From the NCBI GenBank assembly GCA_013397845.1, contig VZTG01001076.1:1-64000 (forward strand): a DNA stretch of 64,000 nucleotides. Reading direction: 5' to 3'. The translations under genes and the position numbers were made by a program. Positions 20,075 to 32,790 of this stretch are shown piece by piece. The notes beneath the pieces are model-generated. The model ran no database searches, was not told the origin of the DNA, and saw only the letters and a list, made by a program, of their open reading frames with translations. This stretch comes from Melanocharis versteri (lineage: Eukaryota > Chordata > Aves > Passeriformes > Melanocharitidae). How positions within the stretch are numbered: position 1 is the stretch's first letter; every line of letters begins with the position of its first letter.

Positions 20075-20670
20075 ATCATAGAATCATAGAATGACCTGGG
20101 TTGAAGTGACCTTAAAGCTCATCTTGTTCCAATCCCTCTGCCATAGGCAGGGACACTTTCCACCAGACCAGGTTTCTCCTAATATCCAATCTAAACCTAC
20201 CGTTTGTCAGTTTGAAGCCATTCCTCCTTGCCCTGTCACTCCAGGCCCTTGTAAATAGTATCTCTCCATCTTTCTTGTNTGAGATCATCCAGGTCCCACT
20301 GGATGACATCTCATCCTTCATGTGTGCCACGTGCACCACTCAAGTTGGTGTTATCAACAAATTTGCAGAGGGTGCACTCGATCCCTTTGTCTATGTCCCT
20401 AATGAATATATTAAACAGCACTGGTCCTAGTACAGACCCCTGAGGGACACCACTGGCCACTAATGTCCACTGGAACTCTCAGCTGTTGACTACCACCCTC
20501 TGAATGTGACCATCCAGCATCTTTTTTATCCATCTAACAGTCCACCCACTGAATCCATCTCTCTCCAGTCTAGAAAGAAGGATGTTGTGGTGGACCGAGT
20601 CAAAGGCCTTATAGAAGTCCAGATAAATGACATACAGCTTTTGTCCTAGCTTGGGTCCTTTCAGGTTTGT
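20075..20670 (-). repeat. CR1 LINE 3' fragment
   Basis: It begins on the plus strand with ATCATAGAATCATAGAATGA and continues through diagnostic CR1 text such as the CCTTATAGAAGTCCAGATAAA segment. Read on the minus strand this is the ORF2 end and 3' UTR. A single N at 20279 replaces expected CR1 sequence, so bases are missing at that join. Confidence 0.88.
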
Positions 20671-23600
20671 GTCTGCAATGTCCCCAGAAGGGGGAAGGGC
20701 TCTGCCTTGGAGAGTAACGCAAGAGTGATGTACAGAGTTTCCTTGACTTTCTGAGAAGCATTTATAAATGTTAGACAGCGCATGTGAAGCAGTACCACTT
20801 TCCTTTGGTGTAACTATGGTATAAGGTCCTGAAGCCTCATACAGTTACTTCCACCCAGGAAGAACACTGCATTGTAGCTAAATGAGGCATTCACATGCCA
20901 ATGGAAGCCCTAATTGTGTGTTGGGGAGTGGAGAAAGAATGAAAAATATCTGTTATTAAAGCAGTTATTAACATAAAATTGGAAAGTTTCAGCTCAAGAT
21001 GAAGCATGAGGTCAGAAAGAAGATACTCGATGGCATGGAGAACTGAATGCTGCACGATGGGTAGCTGCCAAATCACACACCAGTGGTCTCTGATTCAAAG
21101 AGGGACCAAAAGAGGAAGGTTCTTTTCCAGAGCAGATGTGTTGGATAAGGTTTCTTAGGGAGTATGCCACAACTTGGGCTTGGGCACCCGTAAGCTGACT
21201 GCCCAGTGACAGCAAATGAGGATATTTCCACCTGCAAGGGTTTTTTATGGTGTTTTCTTGTGCTTGCTCTGACACAATGAAGGACTGTATCTGTGTGTGA
21301 TCCAGTCACCTTTTGCTGGGATTTCACCTGTCAGAGCATTCACATTCCTCTCTGCTCACCTTTTGGGGAGTAGAAATTACCCTCAGATGAGAAGAGTTGG
21401 GGTCATGGGAGTTTTACTCATGTACTCATACTTTGGCTCAACCGGCAGCTTTCAGAGGAGAGGGAGAGGGAACTGATGTGTGAAAATCAACTATGGACAT
21501 AAAAAGAGAATTTGCCAAACTGCCTGCTGATTCGGTCTCATTAACCTCACATTTCTACCAATGTTTCATGAAGAAACTGGCATATCCCATCTGGATAAGA
21601 GATGCCAGCTGCCAGGGATGGAGGCAGTCCAACAAGTGGGGCTGGCATGGGCATCCATGATGTGTGAAGGCAGTGCAGATTGGTCTCACCATCTCCCTGT
21701 GCCCCAGAGTCCCTAGTGCATGTGGCACTGTCACAGGGTGTGAGGCACTCAGTGCTGTGCTGTGTTGCAACAGCGCAGCCATCAGGATTCATCCCGTTCG
21801 CTGCATAAAAACTGAAATTGCAGCTTTGGTTCAAGTTTAGATGGAAAAGGAGCTCTTCCTTTCTTCAGCTTAGCTGAGTTTAAAAGACTGTGTCTTCACT
21901 CTATGGAAAATGGGAATTTGCCTGTGTTTTTTAATCTGTGAGATGGCTGATTATTCCACTGAAAAATTTTGTGCGTGGGAGTAAATCTTATTGATGCAAA
22001 GTGTAGTTCAGGAAAGGAAAGCTGCTGTCACTATTATAACAAACAACTCTGACTTTTATTTCCACTTGATTTTGCACTAGGACTGATTATTAGCTCAACC
22101 TGGGGTAAAACGACTTATTTTTTCCTTCCTTTTTTTCATCAACTTTTATTTTAGCCTAGAGATTTCCCAAACAGATGTATTACACACTAAATCTGAATTT
22201 TCTGGAAAGCTCTGCAAAGATGCAGTAAATCTCCTTCACAGATAAAATTAATTTACCACAAGGAGCAGACAATCTCCTCTGAGCTGAAGACCCCTCTGTC
22301 CCTTCCCAGGCCCATCAGTTCTGTGGGATGTGCAGGCAGATATGTGGCAGGACTTCCTGCCTCTGACTCTTGCATGGTGCCTCAATGGGTCTGCTGCAAA
22401 TTCCCAGGAAAACTCTGGAAGATCCTCAAAATCTGCCTTGGAAATACCCTCTGGGTGGATAAGGAAGATAACAGGAAAAAAACTATGAAAGCTTGCAGAT
22501 GTGTTAATCTCAGCTCAATCAGGCCACAAATCCAAAATAGGTGGAAAGATTTATTGTATTTAATGATTTAATTACTTTTACCTTCAGGTCTTGAAAGTTT
22601 ATTCAGCATTCATGGAAAATACAGGGGGGGAAAAGAGTCCCTTCTTTTCCCCAAACCACAATCATTTCTGGGTAAACAAACCAAATAAAACTGTTCTTTT
22701 CAACTGGTATTCACCCTTCATTTATCAAGACAACCTTCTTATGGACTGTCTATTGGGTAACCTAGAGCATAAAGTATAAAATTTTAAAAGGGGATGCCTT
22801 CCAACCCACTGAGATGGTTTCAAATTCCTTCTGGTCTTGCTAACACCCCTGCAGAGTGACAGGGGTAACAACCCTTCTTCCCACTAAGGGGCTTAGGGTC
22901 GGTTTGGTGGCCTGCAATCATCACAACTGATTCTGGTGGCATGGTCTTGGCAAAAGGTTTAGATAGTTTCTGTATGACACTGCAGCCCAGGGAAAATTTA
23001 AATTTCAAGATCAGAGTTAAGCTCAGAAATATTACATAGGTCATAGGAAACAGGTTAGTTGCCAGTAGAGCCAAATACACCTTGAGGGCATTTCATTTCC
23101 ATGCTAGTGGATGCCAGGAGCAGTGGTCCCAGCACGCAGTGCAGTGTCTGCAGAGCCTCTGCGGAACTCCCATTGTGGGTCTGACTGCCCTGTCCTCTCT
23201 GCTGTCCTGCCAGGGGCACAGCGTGTGGAAATCACACTTCCACATTGCCATGCAGACCTCACCTGAAGTCTTGTCGGCACACTTCAATGAATGATGCTAG
23301 CAAGAGACTTTCACCTCTCACCCTTGTATTCAATATTACTGTGTGCAGACCTCAATATTTTGTTATGTCTGATTACATTTCCAAGTTCAAGTCTTCACTC
23401 AGACCCTAACTAGATGCTGAGTAATTTTCTTCCTGAATTACAGAGACCACCAAATCATACGTAAAGGAAACCATTGGGAAAAAAAAAAACCTATTTTTGA
23501 TTGCATTGTCTCTAATAAATAGAGACTGTGAAAAGGTATTATGTTCAGTATCAATTATTCATATTTCCAACAACTAACTGACACATCCTCAAGTTATGAC

Positions 23601-25972
23601 TTCCATCCATACTGGTTATAAAATATGGTTTTCACTGATTGGAATGGCTGTAACTGGCTGTCAATTTAAATACGTATCATGTACCATGCAATAGAAACTG
23701 ACAACATTAGCAAGAAACAACACTTGAGAGCCACTTGGGAAATACATAGGCAAGAGAAGACTGAAAATTGTTGTAGATCTTTATCTATGGCTTTTTACTT
23801 TTAAACACTGACCTCCAAGATATGCAGAAAAATTTATCTGCACTAGAAAATTTCCAATACCTCCTGTTATGTTTCCTTTTCATACCCAGGATAAATTAAA
23901 TATTTCTAAATTTTAGATGGCATTATCACATTTTTAAGAAGCATCACCCAAGTCACTCTTGCTGCCCAGCATGAGAAATTCCCCTTAACAGAAATCCTTG
24001 GCTGTCATTTTCCAGCCCTTGTACCCAGGATAGATTTGAGCTAATTACCTGAAGTGAGGAAGTTTTCAGATGAAGTCCAGGGTAGATTTATCATTTTGGT
24101 TTTTTAGGCCATAGAGCCACTGAAATTGGCCTCTCATAGCAATGTATCATTCATACAGGAAGGAGGATTTTGGGTTTTTTTTTCAGAAGCCAGGAAGTCA
24201 AAGAAACGATATCAACTCTTTGGTATGCACACAGTTATGGACAACTTAGGCAAATTAACTATACTGTCTCAAAAATTTACAATCTAGAGATTGCAGAGCT
24301 GGCCATTTGATGCCCTAACAGTTCCCAGAGCTGGATGCAGATGCTCAGAGCTGTGTCCATTCCTTTCAGGCTCCATCTATGTTGTCACTGGACTCTGCAG
24401 GAGAGCAAGGATAGGCAGAGCTGCTGCCAGAGGTCGGCCTGCACTCCCTTTTCTTAGTTGTGGGGCATCAAAGAAGCAAATGGCAGAGACTTAATTGCTT
24501 TTTTAAATTGCAAAAGTTGAAAACACCAGCTTATCAAATTGACATAAAATGAGTATTTCTGGAGATTTTTTTTTTTTCTGTAGATCCCACTTCGTTTAAC
24601 CCAACTTCATCATGCTTGCAAGTCTTATGTGAGAATCATGCTGAACAGGGTGCAGGGAAAACAGATGCTTTGCTCTCCCTAGGCCAGAATTATTGTTCAG
24701 TTGCAGACAGAACCAATCACAGTTGTCCTATTTAATTTATGAAAACTTTCATCAAGTATCATGACATATCTCTCACCATAACTCTCATCTGAACTATCAA
24801 GATCAAAAAGACTCTATTTATTACCCATGGGTGGAGAAGTGCTTTAAAACTTCAGTGAATCTTGAGCTCCCACTAGCGGGATGCTTTGTTTTCCCTCATT
24901 TCCCATAAAGCCAAGATCTAAGCTCTCAGTCAGCCCCTTTTATTTTCCTCATTCATGTCAGAAGGAACACCATCCAAGCTTACCGCTGAATAGATAAGGC
25001 TTCAAAAGGAACTATCTTCAGCAGCTAGAGAAAGAACAAACATAGGTTAGGCTCCTGATCTTTTTTAGAATATTGATGATAGGTGTGGAAGGGATGGGAA
25101 CATCAGGATGCTACTCTTCTGGCTTCAAGGATAAGCATCAATAAACCTGCATGTGTATGTCGTAACTTTTCCCAGGCTTCCTGATTAACAGGCCAATCTT
25201 ACCTTTCTGCAGGATTCCAATCCTTGGGACACTCAGCATTCCCTCTCTGCACCATATCACCAGCCACAGTTTGTCTGCAAGTTCACTCACAGAAGCTAAC
25301 CACAAATTAGGCTCAACAATGAACATCAGCAACCAAAGGGAAATATGGATTTTAACTTTAGATTTTTCAGTGAAAGTAAGTATTGACTCTTGCCAACCTG
25401 TCTCACTGCCATGTTCCCCATATATTTTGCCATCCTATGGGTGCCACACACCAACCTCAGCAGAACCAGAGAGCAGCCACTGGTACAGTGGAGAGGACTC
25501 ATGGCGCGGGAGAGGGAGACCACTCCAGTACGGAAGGCTTCAACTGCCCTAGTTTGATTGTATCACATAGTGAGACCAGGTGGAAACTTTGTTTTACTCT
25601 CACAGTCTCCCAGATACATCAGGGACCATTTATACCTCACTTACAGCCTCTCGTAGATGAAGGTGAATATACTGCAATAGCATAGCTGTGGCAGGTATCT
25701 TACACAGAGGTCCAGAGTCTGTTGTTAAGAAGCCTGTTATGGCTATAATCTCCAGGGTCATTATGTGCACACACCTATCAGCTGATTTCCCAATCCTGAA
25801 TCAGAGGCCTGATCCCCCACCCTCCACCTCAGGGAAAGAGCAACCCCAAACAAGGAACAATGCAACACATATGTATTTATTTTCATTCCTAAATCTCAAG
25901 AATTTAGCTGATAAGGTCTCAGCTAAGGCTTAGTAGTGGAGACTGCTCTACCACAGCACTTCTTTGATGAAT
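20671..25972. other. No gene or clear repeat recognised
   Basis: AT-rich sequence with short unsupported open frames. Confidence 0.5.
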
Positions 25973-25977
25973 GCCTG

Positions 25978-27126
25978 TGTCTTGGCGATGGTTTATTATC
26001 CCATCCCTTTTTTGGGGTCTTTGATCTGTTTTGTTTTGTGCCCAGGGGTGGCGGCTGTCCATGCCCCACCCCCCATCCTCCCTGGCTCTGGGACTGTCAT
26101 GATGAAGGGGAGCTGAGCCAGGGTGTCCGACAGGAGTTGGGGGCAGGGCGAGAGGCAGTCTCTCTTTCTTCTGGCAGGTGGTTCAGCTGGACACCCACGG
26201 CTGGTATCTCTGACCAGGGATCCTGCTATTTCTGTGGGGTTTTTTTTCTGCTGCTTCTTTCTTCTTCTTTTTTTATTTTTTTTTGCTTTGGCACTGTGAC
26301 TGAGCTTGCCAGCTGAGCTTCTTTTGCTGCTCTGCTGTCGGGAAGCCCAGAGCCAGTGTGTGCCCCACCAGGACCCGGGACCGCCCTCGATTCCTGCTGG
26401 GGGGCTGCCCCCACCCTCAGCACAGCCCGGACCCGAAGGACCAGCCAGTGCCAGTGAGAAGGTCCCAAAGAGTTTTGGTTTCTTTTCTCTACTGCGTTCA
26501 GGAGCCGGACTGCTACTGCCCAACCCCCACCGTACCTCTGCCATTGCTCCGGGTTTGTGCTACGCTGTAGCTTTTCACCTTCTGCCTGCCGGGAGGTCCT
26601 GCCGTTCCAGCTTGCTTCTCCTGAGGTTCCTGCTACAGCACCTTTTGCTATCCAAAGGGGGCACTGGGATCGGCTGCCCCGGGGAGTCGTAAAGGAAACC
26701 CCTCCTCCATCTCTTCCTGCCGGCTGCGTCCGCCATCATCCACGTGGAGAAAGACGGCTGGCCCCGCGCCACAGCGCCCCCTGCAGCCTCGGGGGAGTCA
26801 TCGTACCTGCCCTGCCCGGCCGGGAGCCACCAGCGCCCCTGCTGGCTGTGACCATAACTACACCAAAGAGGAAAGTGCCTCAAGAGCGGGAAGAGGCTGT
26901 TTATTGGGTTTTCTGTTCTTTGTTTGTTGTTGTTACCATTGCTGTTTGTTTGCCTTGTTATACATACACACACTAGTAAAGAACTGTTATTCCTTTTCTC
27001 ATATGTTTGCCTGAAGGCCCCTTAATTTCAAAATTATAGTAATTTGGCGGGGAGGGGGGTCATATTTTCCATTACAAGGGAGGCTTCTGATGTTCTTAGC
27101 AGACATCTGTATTTTAAACCAAGACA
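25978..27126 (-). repeat. ERVL-type solo LTR, 1.15 kb, 5-bp target duplication
   Basis: Perfect GCCTG copies lie at 25973-25977 and 27127-27131. The ends are inverted repeats, TGTCTTGG and CCAAGACA. On the minus strand it starts TGTCTTGGTTTAAAATACAG, characteristic of avian ERVL LTRs. The middle (26.3-26.85 kb) is GC-rich, which creates long open frames on both strands that I do not consider coding. It shares its minus-strand 5' end with 52794-53439. Confidence 0.87.
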
Positions 27127-27131
27127 GCCTG

Positions 27132-28454
27132 CAAGAACTATGCCTTGTTTTTTAAACCTAGAAATAATGATGACAATAATTGACAAAGGCAGCCTGAGGT
27201 GATTCCACAGATTCTTGTTGTATGAGGTAGAAGGTGTAGAAGCAACCTTGTCTCTTAACTGTCAATAAATGGCAGGTACCATGGCATCCCTTTGTGCCCT
27301 GGCAAGTACTCAATGTCCCCAAGTCCATTACCGTAACAAAGCAGCTCACTGCTATGATAGTCGGCCTCAAACACAGCCAGTCACAAGTATACGGATTTAT
27401 TGCACATACATGTTCTGCATATCCTGCTGTACAATCTATATAATCTGCAGCTATTGATTTATTGTTCAAGTTACAGGGTATAATGAGTCTCATTACACGG
27501 GTTTGCTGGATTCCCAGCATAGATTACAATTTTCTTCAAGCACAGCCCAGTCACCAGCAGCTTACCATTTACGTAAGACCAAGGGACATTAAATATCAAA
27601 AATTAAGCCAGGAAGAGTATTATATTTCAACAAAAAGGATAAAAACAGTTTCCCAGTTGAGCAATTGTTCATAAAGGTCCAAATGTAAAGGAAGTGGATA
27701 TAGGTACCGGAATCACAAGGCAGACTCACGGAATGTTTGGGCTTTGCAGTTGCACAGATGCCCATAACTCATCCTCCCCTCCTCTTAAAAATGCTCTACA
27801 ATGAAGGGAAAGATCAACACCCAAAAAAGAGGAGACATGCTGTCAACTCCAGAGCTGGCAATACATAGGGAAAAAGACATCACTCAGACCTGAGCTAAAC
27901 CAGGAAGCAGATGTGGGTTGACTTTTCTTCCATTTCCCTTTCTTCTTTCTAAACTTACTGAGCACATTTGGATTCCTGGAAATAGAGAAAGTAGAGTTTC
28001 ATCAGAAGCAAAACTTGAGCTGAGAGTGATCTTGGGATGGCTGCCAAACAGCTGTCCTTCCTGCCCTGCAGAGGAGGCGATGTTTAACACCAGAGTATAG
28101 ATGATTTGCAGAGCCAAGCCTCTACATGGTGGTGATGCAAGCGGGCAACGGTCTGCTTGGAAGATATTCTACCTGTGATCAACACTCTTTGGAAAAGCTC
28201 TTTGGCAAGCAGCAATAAGGATGCAGCCCTGAAGGATCTGGAGGGAGCATGTAAATAAGGGCAATGAGATGAGCCACTGGTAAATACGCTGTAATACAAC
28301 AAAGATGGGACAATTTAAATAAACTGGGGAAAGGTGGTACCTAGATTAGTTCCTGTAATGGAGAACTTCTCGCCAGTACAATGTGGGATCTTATGACAGA
28401 AATCTGGGGATTGCTTACTGGCCATGAAAAAATGTTTTTGCCCGTGTTCCCGAA
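27132..28454. other. No gene or clear repeat recognised
   Basis: Only short open frames and no recognisable element. Confidence 0.45.
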
Positions 28455-28459
28455 AATTG

Positions 28460-28861
28460 TGTCAGAGACTGAAAATAGTTTATGTCTCAAATATTGATAT
28501 AAAGTTTTTAAGAAACTACAGCCACAGATATCTCCCTGAAGAACTTTGGACTGTAAACCAAACTGCTGATTGGATTAAAGGGAATCCATTGTTCAGTCAC
28601 CTCAGGCTAAGGGAAAGGTATGCATCCACAATAGGCCAAAGCCTCCAGCTGTCATCCCAGCTGAATTTGGGGTGGGGGGGGGAAAGCACAGCTCATAGAA
28701 GCCAGGTTCACACAGACCCCCCCCAACTGAGGGGGGAGGAGGAGGTTTTGGGTGCATGGCTTAGCCTCTGGNTGTCATTGGCATATGGTCTCGTTTGCAC
28801 CTTAATTGGGGCAGAGGAACTTCCAAAGAACCTTAATAATAATAATGATTGGATCCTAACA
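28460..28861 (+). repeat. TGTCAGAGACTG-family LTR with interior missing at an N
   Basis: It starts TGTCAGAGACTGAAAAT and ends GGATCCTAACA like its relatives. At N 28772 the sequence jumps from the point matching about 39870 of the 39522 copy to the point matching about 40370, so roughly 500 bp of LTR is absent. No clean target duplication is seen. Confidence 0.8.
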
Positions 28862-29038
28862 CTGGATCTTGACACATTGATATGTTGCAAAGGTTATGAG
28901 ATAAGATGGCCAGATTGGCACTAACGCCAGAAAGGAGGACTGCCTTGAAATCTCCCACCAGGCACATTTCCTGTGGGTGAGCATGGGAAATAAGAAAAGC
29001 TTTGGGAGCCTTTTTGCCTTTTGGATCCTTTTCAGTTC

Positions 29039-29397
29039 TGTTCACTCCTGTTCACCAAAAAGCACTCTGGAAGGGGTTCAGCTGCGGGCCAGAGGAACAG
29101 AAGAATGGGTAGATCGTTTTCTCATGTGTGAGGCAGGGATTGGCTGGCGAGACGCATGGGGACTGCGTGATCAAGGAGGTGGTTGGGTGGAGGGACGCGT
29201 GGGCAGCGACACCGCTCTGGCAGGCAGCCAATGCGTGCTTGTTTTGGGTTAAGTTTAGAGCATAAAAGGGCTCGGATTGTTACAATAAATGATCTTCTTC
29301 GGGAAAGCAAGGAGGTCCGTGTGTCTTTGTTCCCCATTGCTATGGGTGAGCAGACGGATCAGGTGAAGTCAAAGGCTGGGGGAACACCGGCATCACA
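29039..29397 (+). repeat. Solo LTR, 359 bp, 6-bp target duplication
   Basis: It runs TGTTCACTCC...GGCATCACA with perfect CAGTTC copies at 29033-29038 and 29398-29403. A TATA box (GCATAAAAGG, about 29260) and AATAAA (about 29286) lie in plus orientation. Size and layout resemble the LTR at 8427. Confidence 0.85.
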
Positions 29398-29403
29398 CAG
29401 TTC

Positions 29404-30388
29404 CCACTTCAGCCTCCTTCCTGCAGGTTTCAGCTGTCCAAAACCAGCTGCCTTTGCTGGCAGCAGGCCAACTCACCTCCATGAAGGAACCAGCTCCATA
29501 TGCTAGTCTGACAAAAAAGCGCCATTTTCTTCAGAACTGCCTGTCTTTGGCTTTCCTTTTGTTTCTGCTGGCTTTAGTCCTCTCTTAGTCATCATTGTGG
29601 TAGCAATGGCATCCAAAGCCTGCCCTTTTCTACTTACTAAGGATGTGAATATTAATGGTGCATAGCGTAACAAAAATAATTAATGTTTTCTATTTCCAGA
29701 GCTGTGTAAATATTGACTGTCAAACCTTCACAGCAGACCAGACAGATAAATGCTTCTGCTCTAGTTATTGCCTCCAGAACCTTAAGTGACATGGTCTCAA
29801 AGCTGGAGCTCCCCAGATCCTTCTCTGGGCTGTTCTGTGTGGCAGCTCTTCAACACACTCCCGGCTCATTGCTCCCTTCATGCAGTGACAGCGAGCTGTC
29901 CTATGAAGCTCATACAGAACAAAAAAAGTCTTGACCATTTTGTTTTTCTGCATTTCTCTTTCCCTTTTTGAAGTGATGGACCATCACGTCTCTTTTTTTG
30001 AGTTCTCTACTTGCTGTACACCAATGTCACAACAGAGTTGGAACAGGATTTACAATGGGTGCGCCACAAGTCAGGCTTGGGCAGGGGCTCCGCTTTTTTT
30101 GGATCTCATACATTGCTGCAATATAAAAACTACGACCACTATTCTGGGTGTAATCATAGGAGCCACTTGATATGAAGTCCAGGTCATTATTTTGTCAAGG
30201 TTTTTTGTCTAAACATTGATGTCTTAGCGAAGCACAAGAAATAAATTAAACTTCCATTAATTCTTTTGTGCAATTTCTGCCTCAGGGTGTTAAACACTAT
30301 TACTGTGTGCTGTTAAATACCTGTTGTGTTTTATTCCATGGTGTCTAAAATAATTATTTTTAGAGTTACTAAAGCACTTGGAGAATTC
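29404..30388. other. No gene or clear repeat recognised
   Basis: Only short, unsupported open frames. Confidence 0.45.
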
Positions 30389-30393
30389 CCAGG

Positions 30394-31185
30394 TGTCAGA
30401 GACTGAAATGTTATGATTTATGGCTTCAACATCTTCATGAAGGACTTTTGCCTATTATAGCAAAACTGTACAAAAGCTGCAGAGAAGACTCCCATGCCCT
30501 AAGGCCCTGGACTGCACGTTGATGGAGATAAGATAAAGTTACTCAGGTCTGGGCTGGGGAAAAACAAATACATTCACAGAGGGATCAGGCTTAGCACCTT
30601 CGGGGTGGAGACTGCAGCTCCGGGGCTATCAGCTGCCAGGCTTGGACAGACCCTCACACCAAAGGGTCTAGGGGAGGAGAGGTTTTGGGTGGGTGTGTGA
30701 AAAAACCTCTGGTCCGAAGCAGTGGACGCCCATCCTCAACTGTGCGGACCAGCTCAGCTATGGGCCCCTTCACCCCAGGAAAAGCTGCATCCACGTGAAG
30801 GACAGCTGAAGGGGTGTCATGGCCCATCAAAGGCCCCCACTAAAGCGGTCCCCAGACCCTGCACCAGAGCAACAGATGATGCAACAGATGATGCAACAGA
30901 TCCTCAGTGTTGCAAGGGACAGTGTCAAACTCGCCCTCCTCAGGGGAGGCACGTGGGCGTTCCCGGCTGGCCAAAATGTATATTAATCCATGCGATTCTA
31001 TATTTTTTGGCGGCAGGGGACCCTCACCACTAAGACGACCAGATGGAGGGTTGCAACGAGATGTTTCTACCTTACCCTTGTCACTCTCTCCCTGTCCCCC
31101 CACTCACCCACACATCTTTTTCTATTTCTTTATTTTCTTTTTCTTTCCCTTTGCCTCTTTTACTGTGCTAAACTGGTTCGTAACA
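30394..31185 (+). repeat. TGTCAGAGACTG-family solo LTR, 5-bp target duplication
   Basis: It runs TGTCAGAGACTG...GGTTCGTAACA with perfect CCAGG copies at 30389-30393 and 31186-31190. A 5-bp duplication is typical of the ERVL class. Confidence 0.88.
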
Positions 31186-31190
31186 CCAGG

Positions 31191-32433
31191 ATGAAAGTGA
31201 ATATAGAAATGCCAAATGTTTTGTCTATTCTAATAGACAGCCATCAGTGCTTTAAGAACTATCTGCTTACATCCAAAAAAAATATCACTGTGATTTCACA
31301 AATGGTCTTGAGACTATTTGCTTTAAATTGAAAGACTCTGTTTCTGCTACATCAAGGACAGTGTTAATATCGACCCGGGCGCTCTATGGAGCAAACGAAT
31401 CTTTTCATTTTTGCACTAATGAAAATCCAGTCTACTGTACTACACTGATAAAAATGCATCTTTCAAAGTTACCAACATTAAAAAAGCAAATTGTTAAATT
31501 TTTCATTAATTAAAAACAGCTTATAATAACATTAATTAATGATCCTTTCATCATCATATGTAATATAGGCAATGGCAGCCTACCACATTAACTTCCCCTG
31601 CCTTTGCCTTGGCTTTCTAACTCCTCCAACTGATCATTTCCTAATTTGTAAAGTCTCCCAGATGGGTCATTAGCTCTTTAACAGGCATCTCCTGCTGTTT
31701 GGTATATACCCTAGAAACAGTAGGCTGTCAGAGAGAGAACTGGTAGCTCTTCCTGGGGGGGGAAACAGTTAAAGATGCCAGATTAAATCAAGTTTGTGAA
31801 ATGCATCATGGCTTGAAATATCCCTCATACATGACTAAGTAAGACGTCACACAGATTTTTTTCCCCACAAAACAGGACTGGCATCAAAGCATGTGCCAGC
31901 ATATGCCCTTGTAAGCACCTGCAACTCCTGCTGCTTCCAATCCCCAACAGAAATCCTGCAAGCAGGCAGACATCTGATGTGCTAAACTAGGAAACCAAGG
32001 AGAAAGGCTTATGGGACTGGGCCCTAAACTCCTCACATGGAGACCTTCACTGTCTGCTTCCCTAGCACAGTCTAGAAATCATGAATCAAAGGCAGGGCAA
32101 CCTGAGACCACAAGAAAACCAGTAACATTTGGTCTAAGTCCACAAACTGCCCAGGGCAATGCTACATTCACCAACCAAATTTGTGCTAATATCCACTGCC
32201 AAACGAGAGAAGCAAAGGATCCTCTGGCCTTTCTCAGCTATAAGTTACATTTTTTGTTTTTTTTTTTTTTCTTACTTCACAGTACAATGAGACTGAAAAA
32301 AACGTGACTAAGTAAACACTCTTTGTACTAATGCACTCATCTGCAAGCTATTAATGTAAAACAGAATAAATGACTACTGGCTGGCAATACCTGCACCGCA
32401 GGAACCTTGAATACAGAGATGTTCTTTGTGCAC
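31191..32433. other. No gene or clear repeat recognised
   Basis: AT-rich sequence with no supported feature. Confidence 0.45.
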
Positions 32434-32790
32434 GAAGAATCATGGCACCATAGAGTGGTTTGGGTTGGAAGGGACTTTAGAAATCATCCTGTTCCATCCC
32501 GCTGCCATGGACAGAGATACCTTCCACTAGCCCAGGTTGCTCAAAGCCTGTCCAACCTGGCCTTGGACACTTCCAGGGATGTGGCATCCATACCTTCCAT
32601 GGGCAACCTGTGCCAGTGTCTAACCATCCTCACAGGGAGGAACTTCTTCCTAGTATCTAATCTGACTCTATCCTCTGAAACCATTCCCACTTTTCCCCTA
32701 CATGCTCTTGTAAATATAAGTGCCACTCCAGCCTTCATGCAGCCCCTTTCAGGTATTGGAACACTTCAATTTTTTCAACTAAACTCAAAT
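32434..32790 (-). repeat. CR1 LINE 3' fragment
   Basis: The plus strand reads GGTTTGGGTTGGAAGGGACT and continues through CR1 3' text (tccaacctggccttggacac). The element lies on the minus strand. It underlies a 227-codon plus-strand open frame that is not a gene. Confidence 0.88.

Noticed and set aside
25996..26976. Long open frames on both strands (up to 182 codons)
   Set aside because: They lie wholly inside the GC-rich interior of an ERVL solo LTR bounded by GCCTG duplications.
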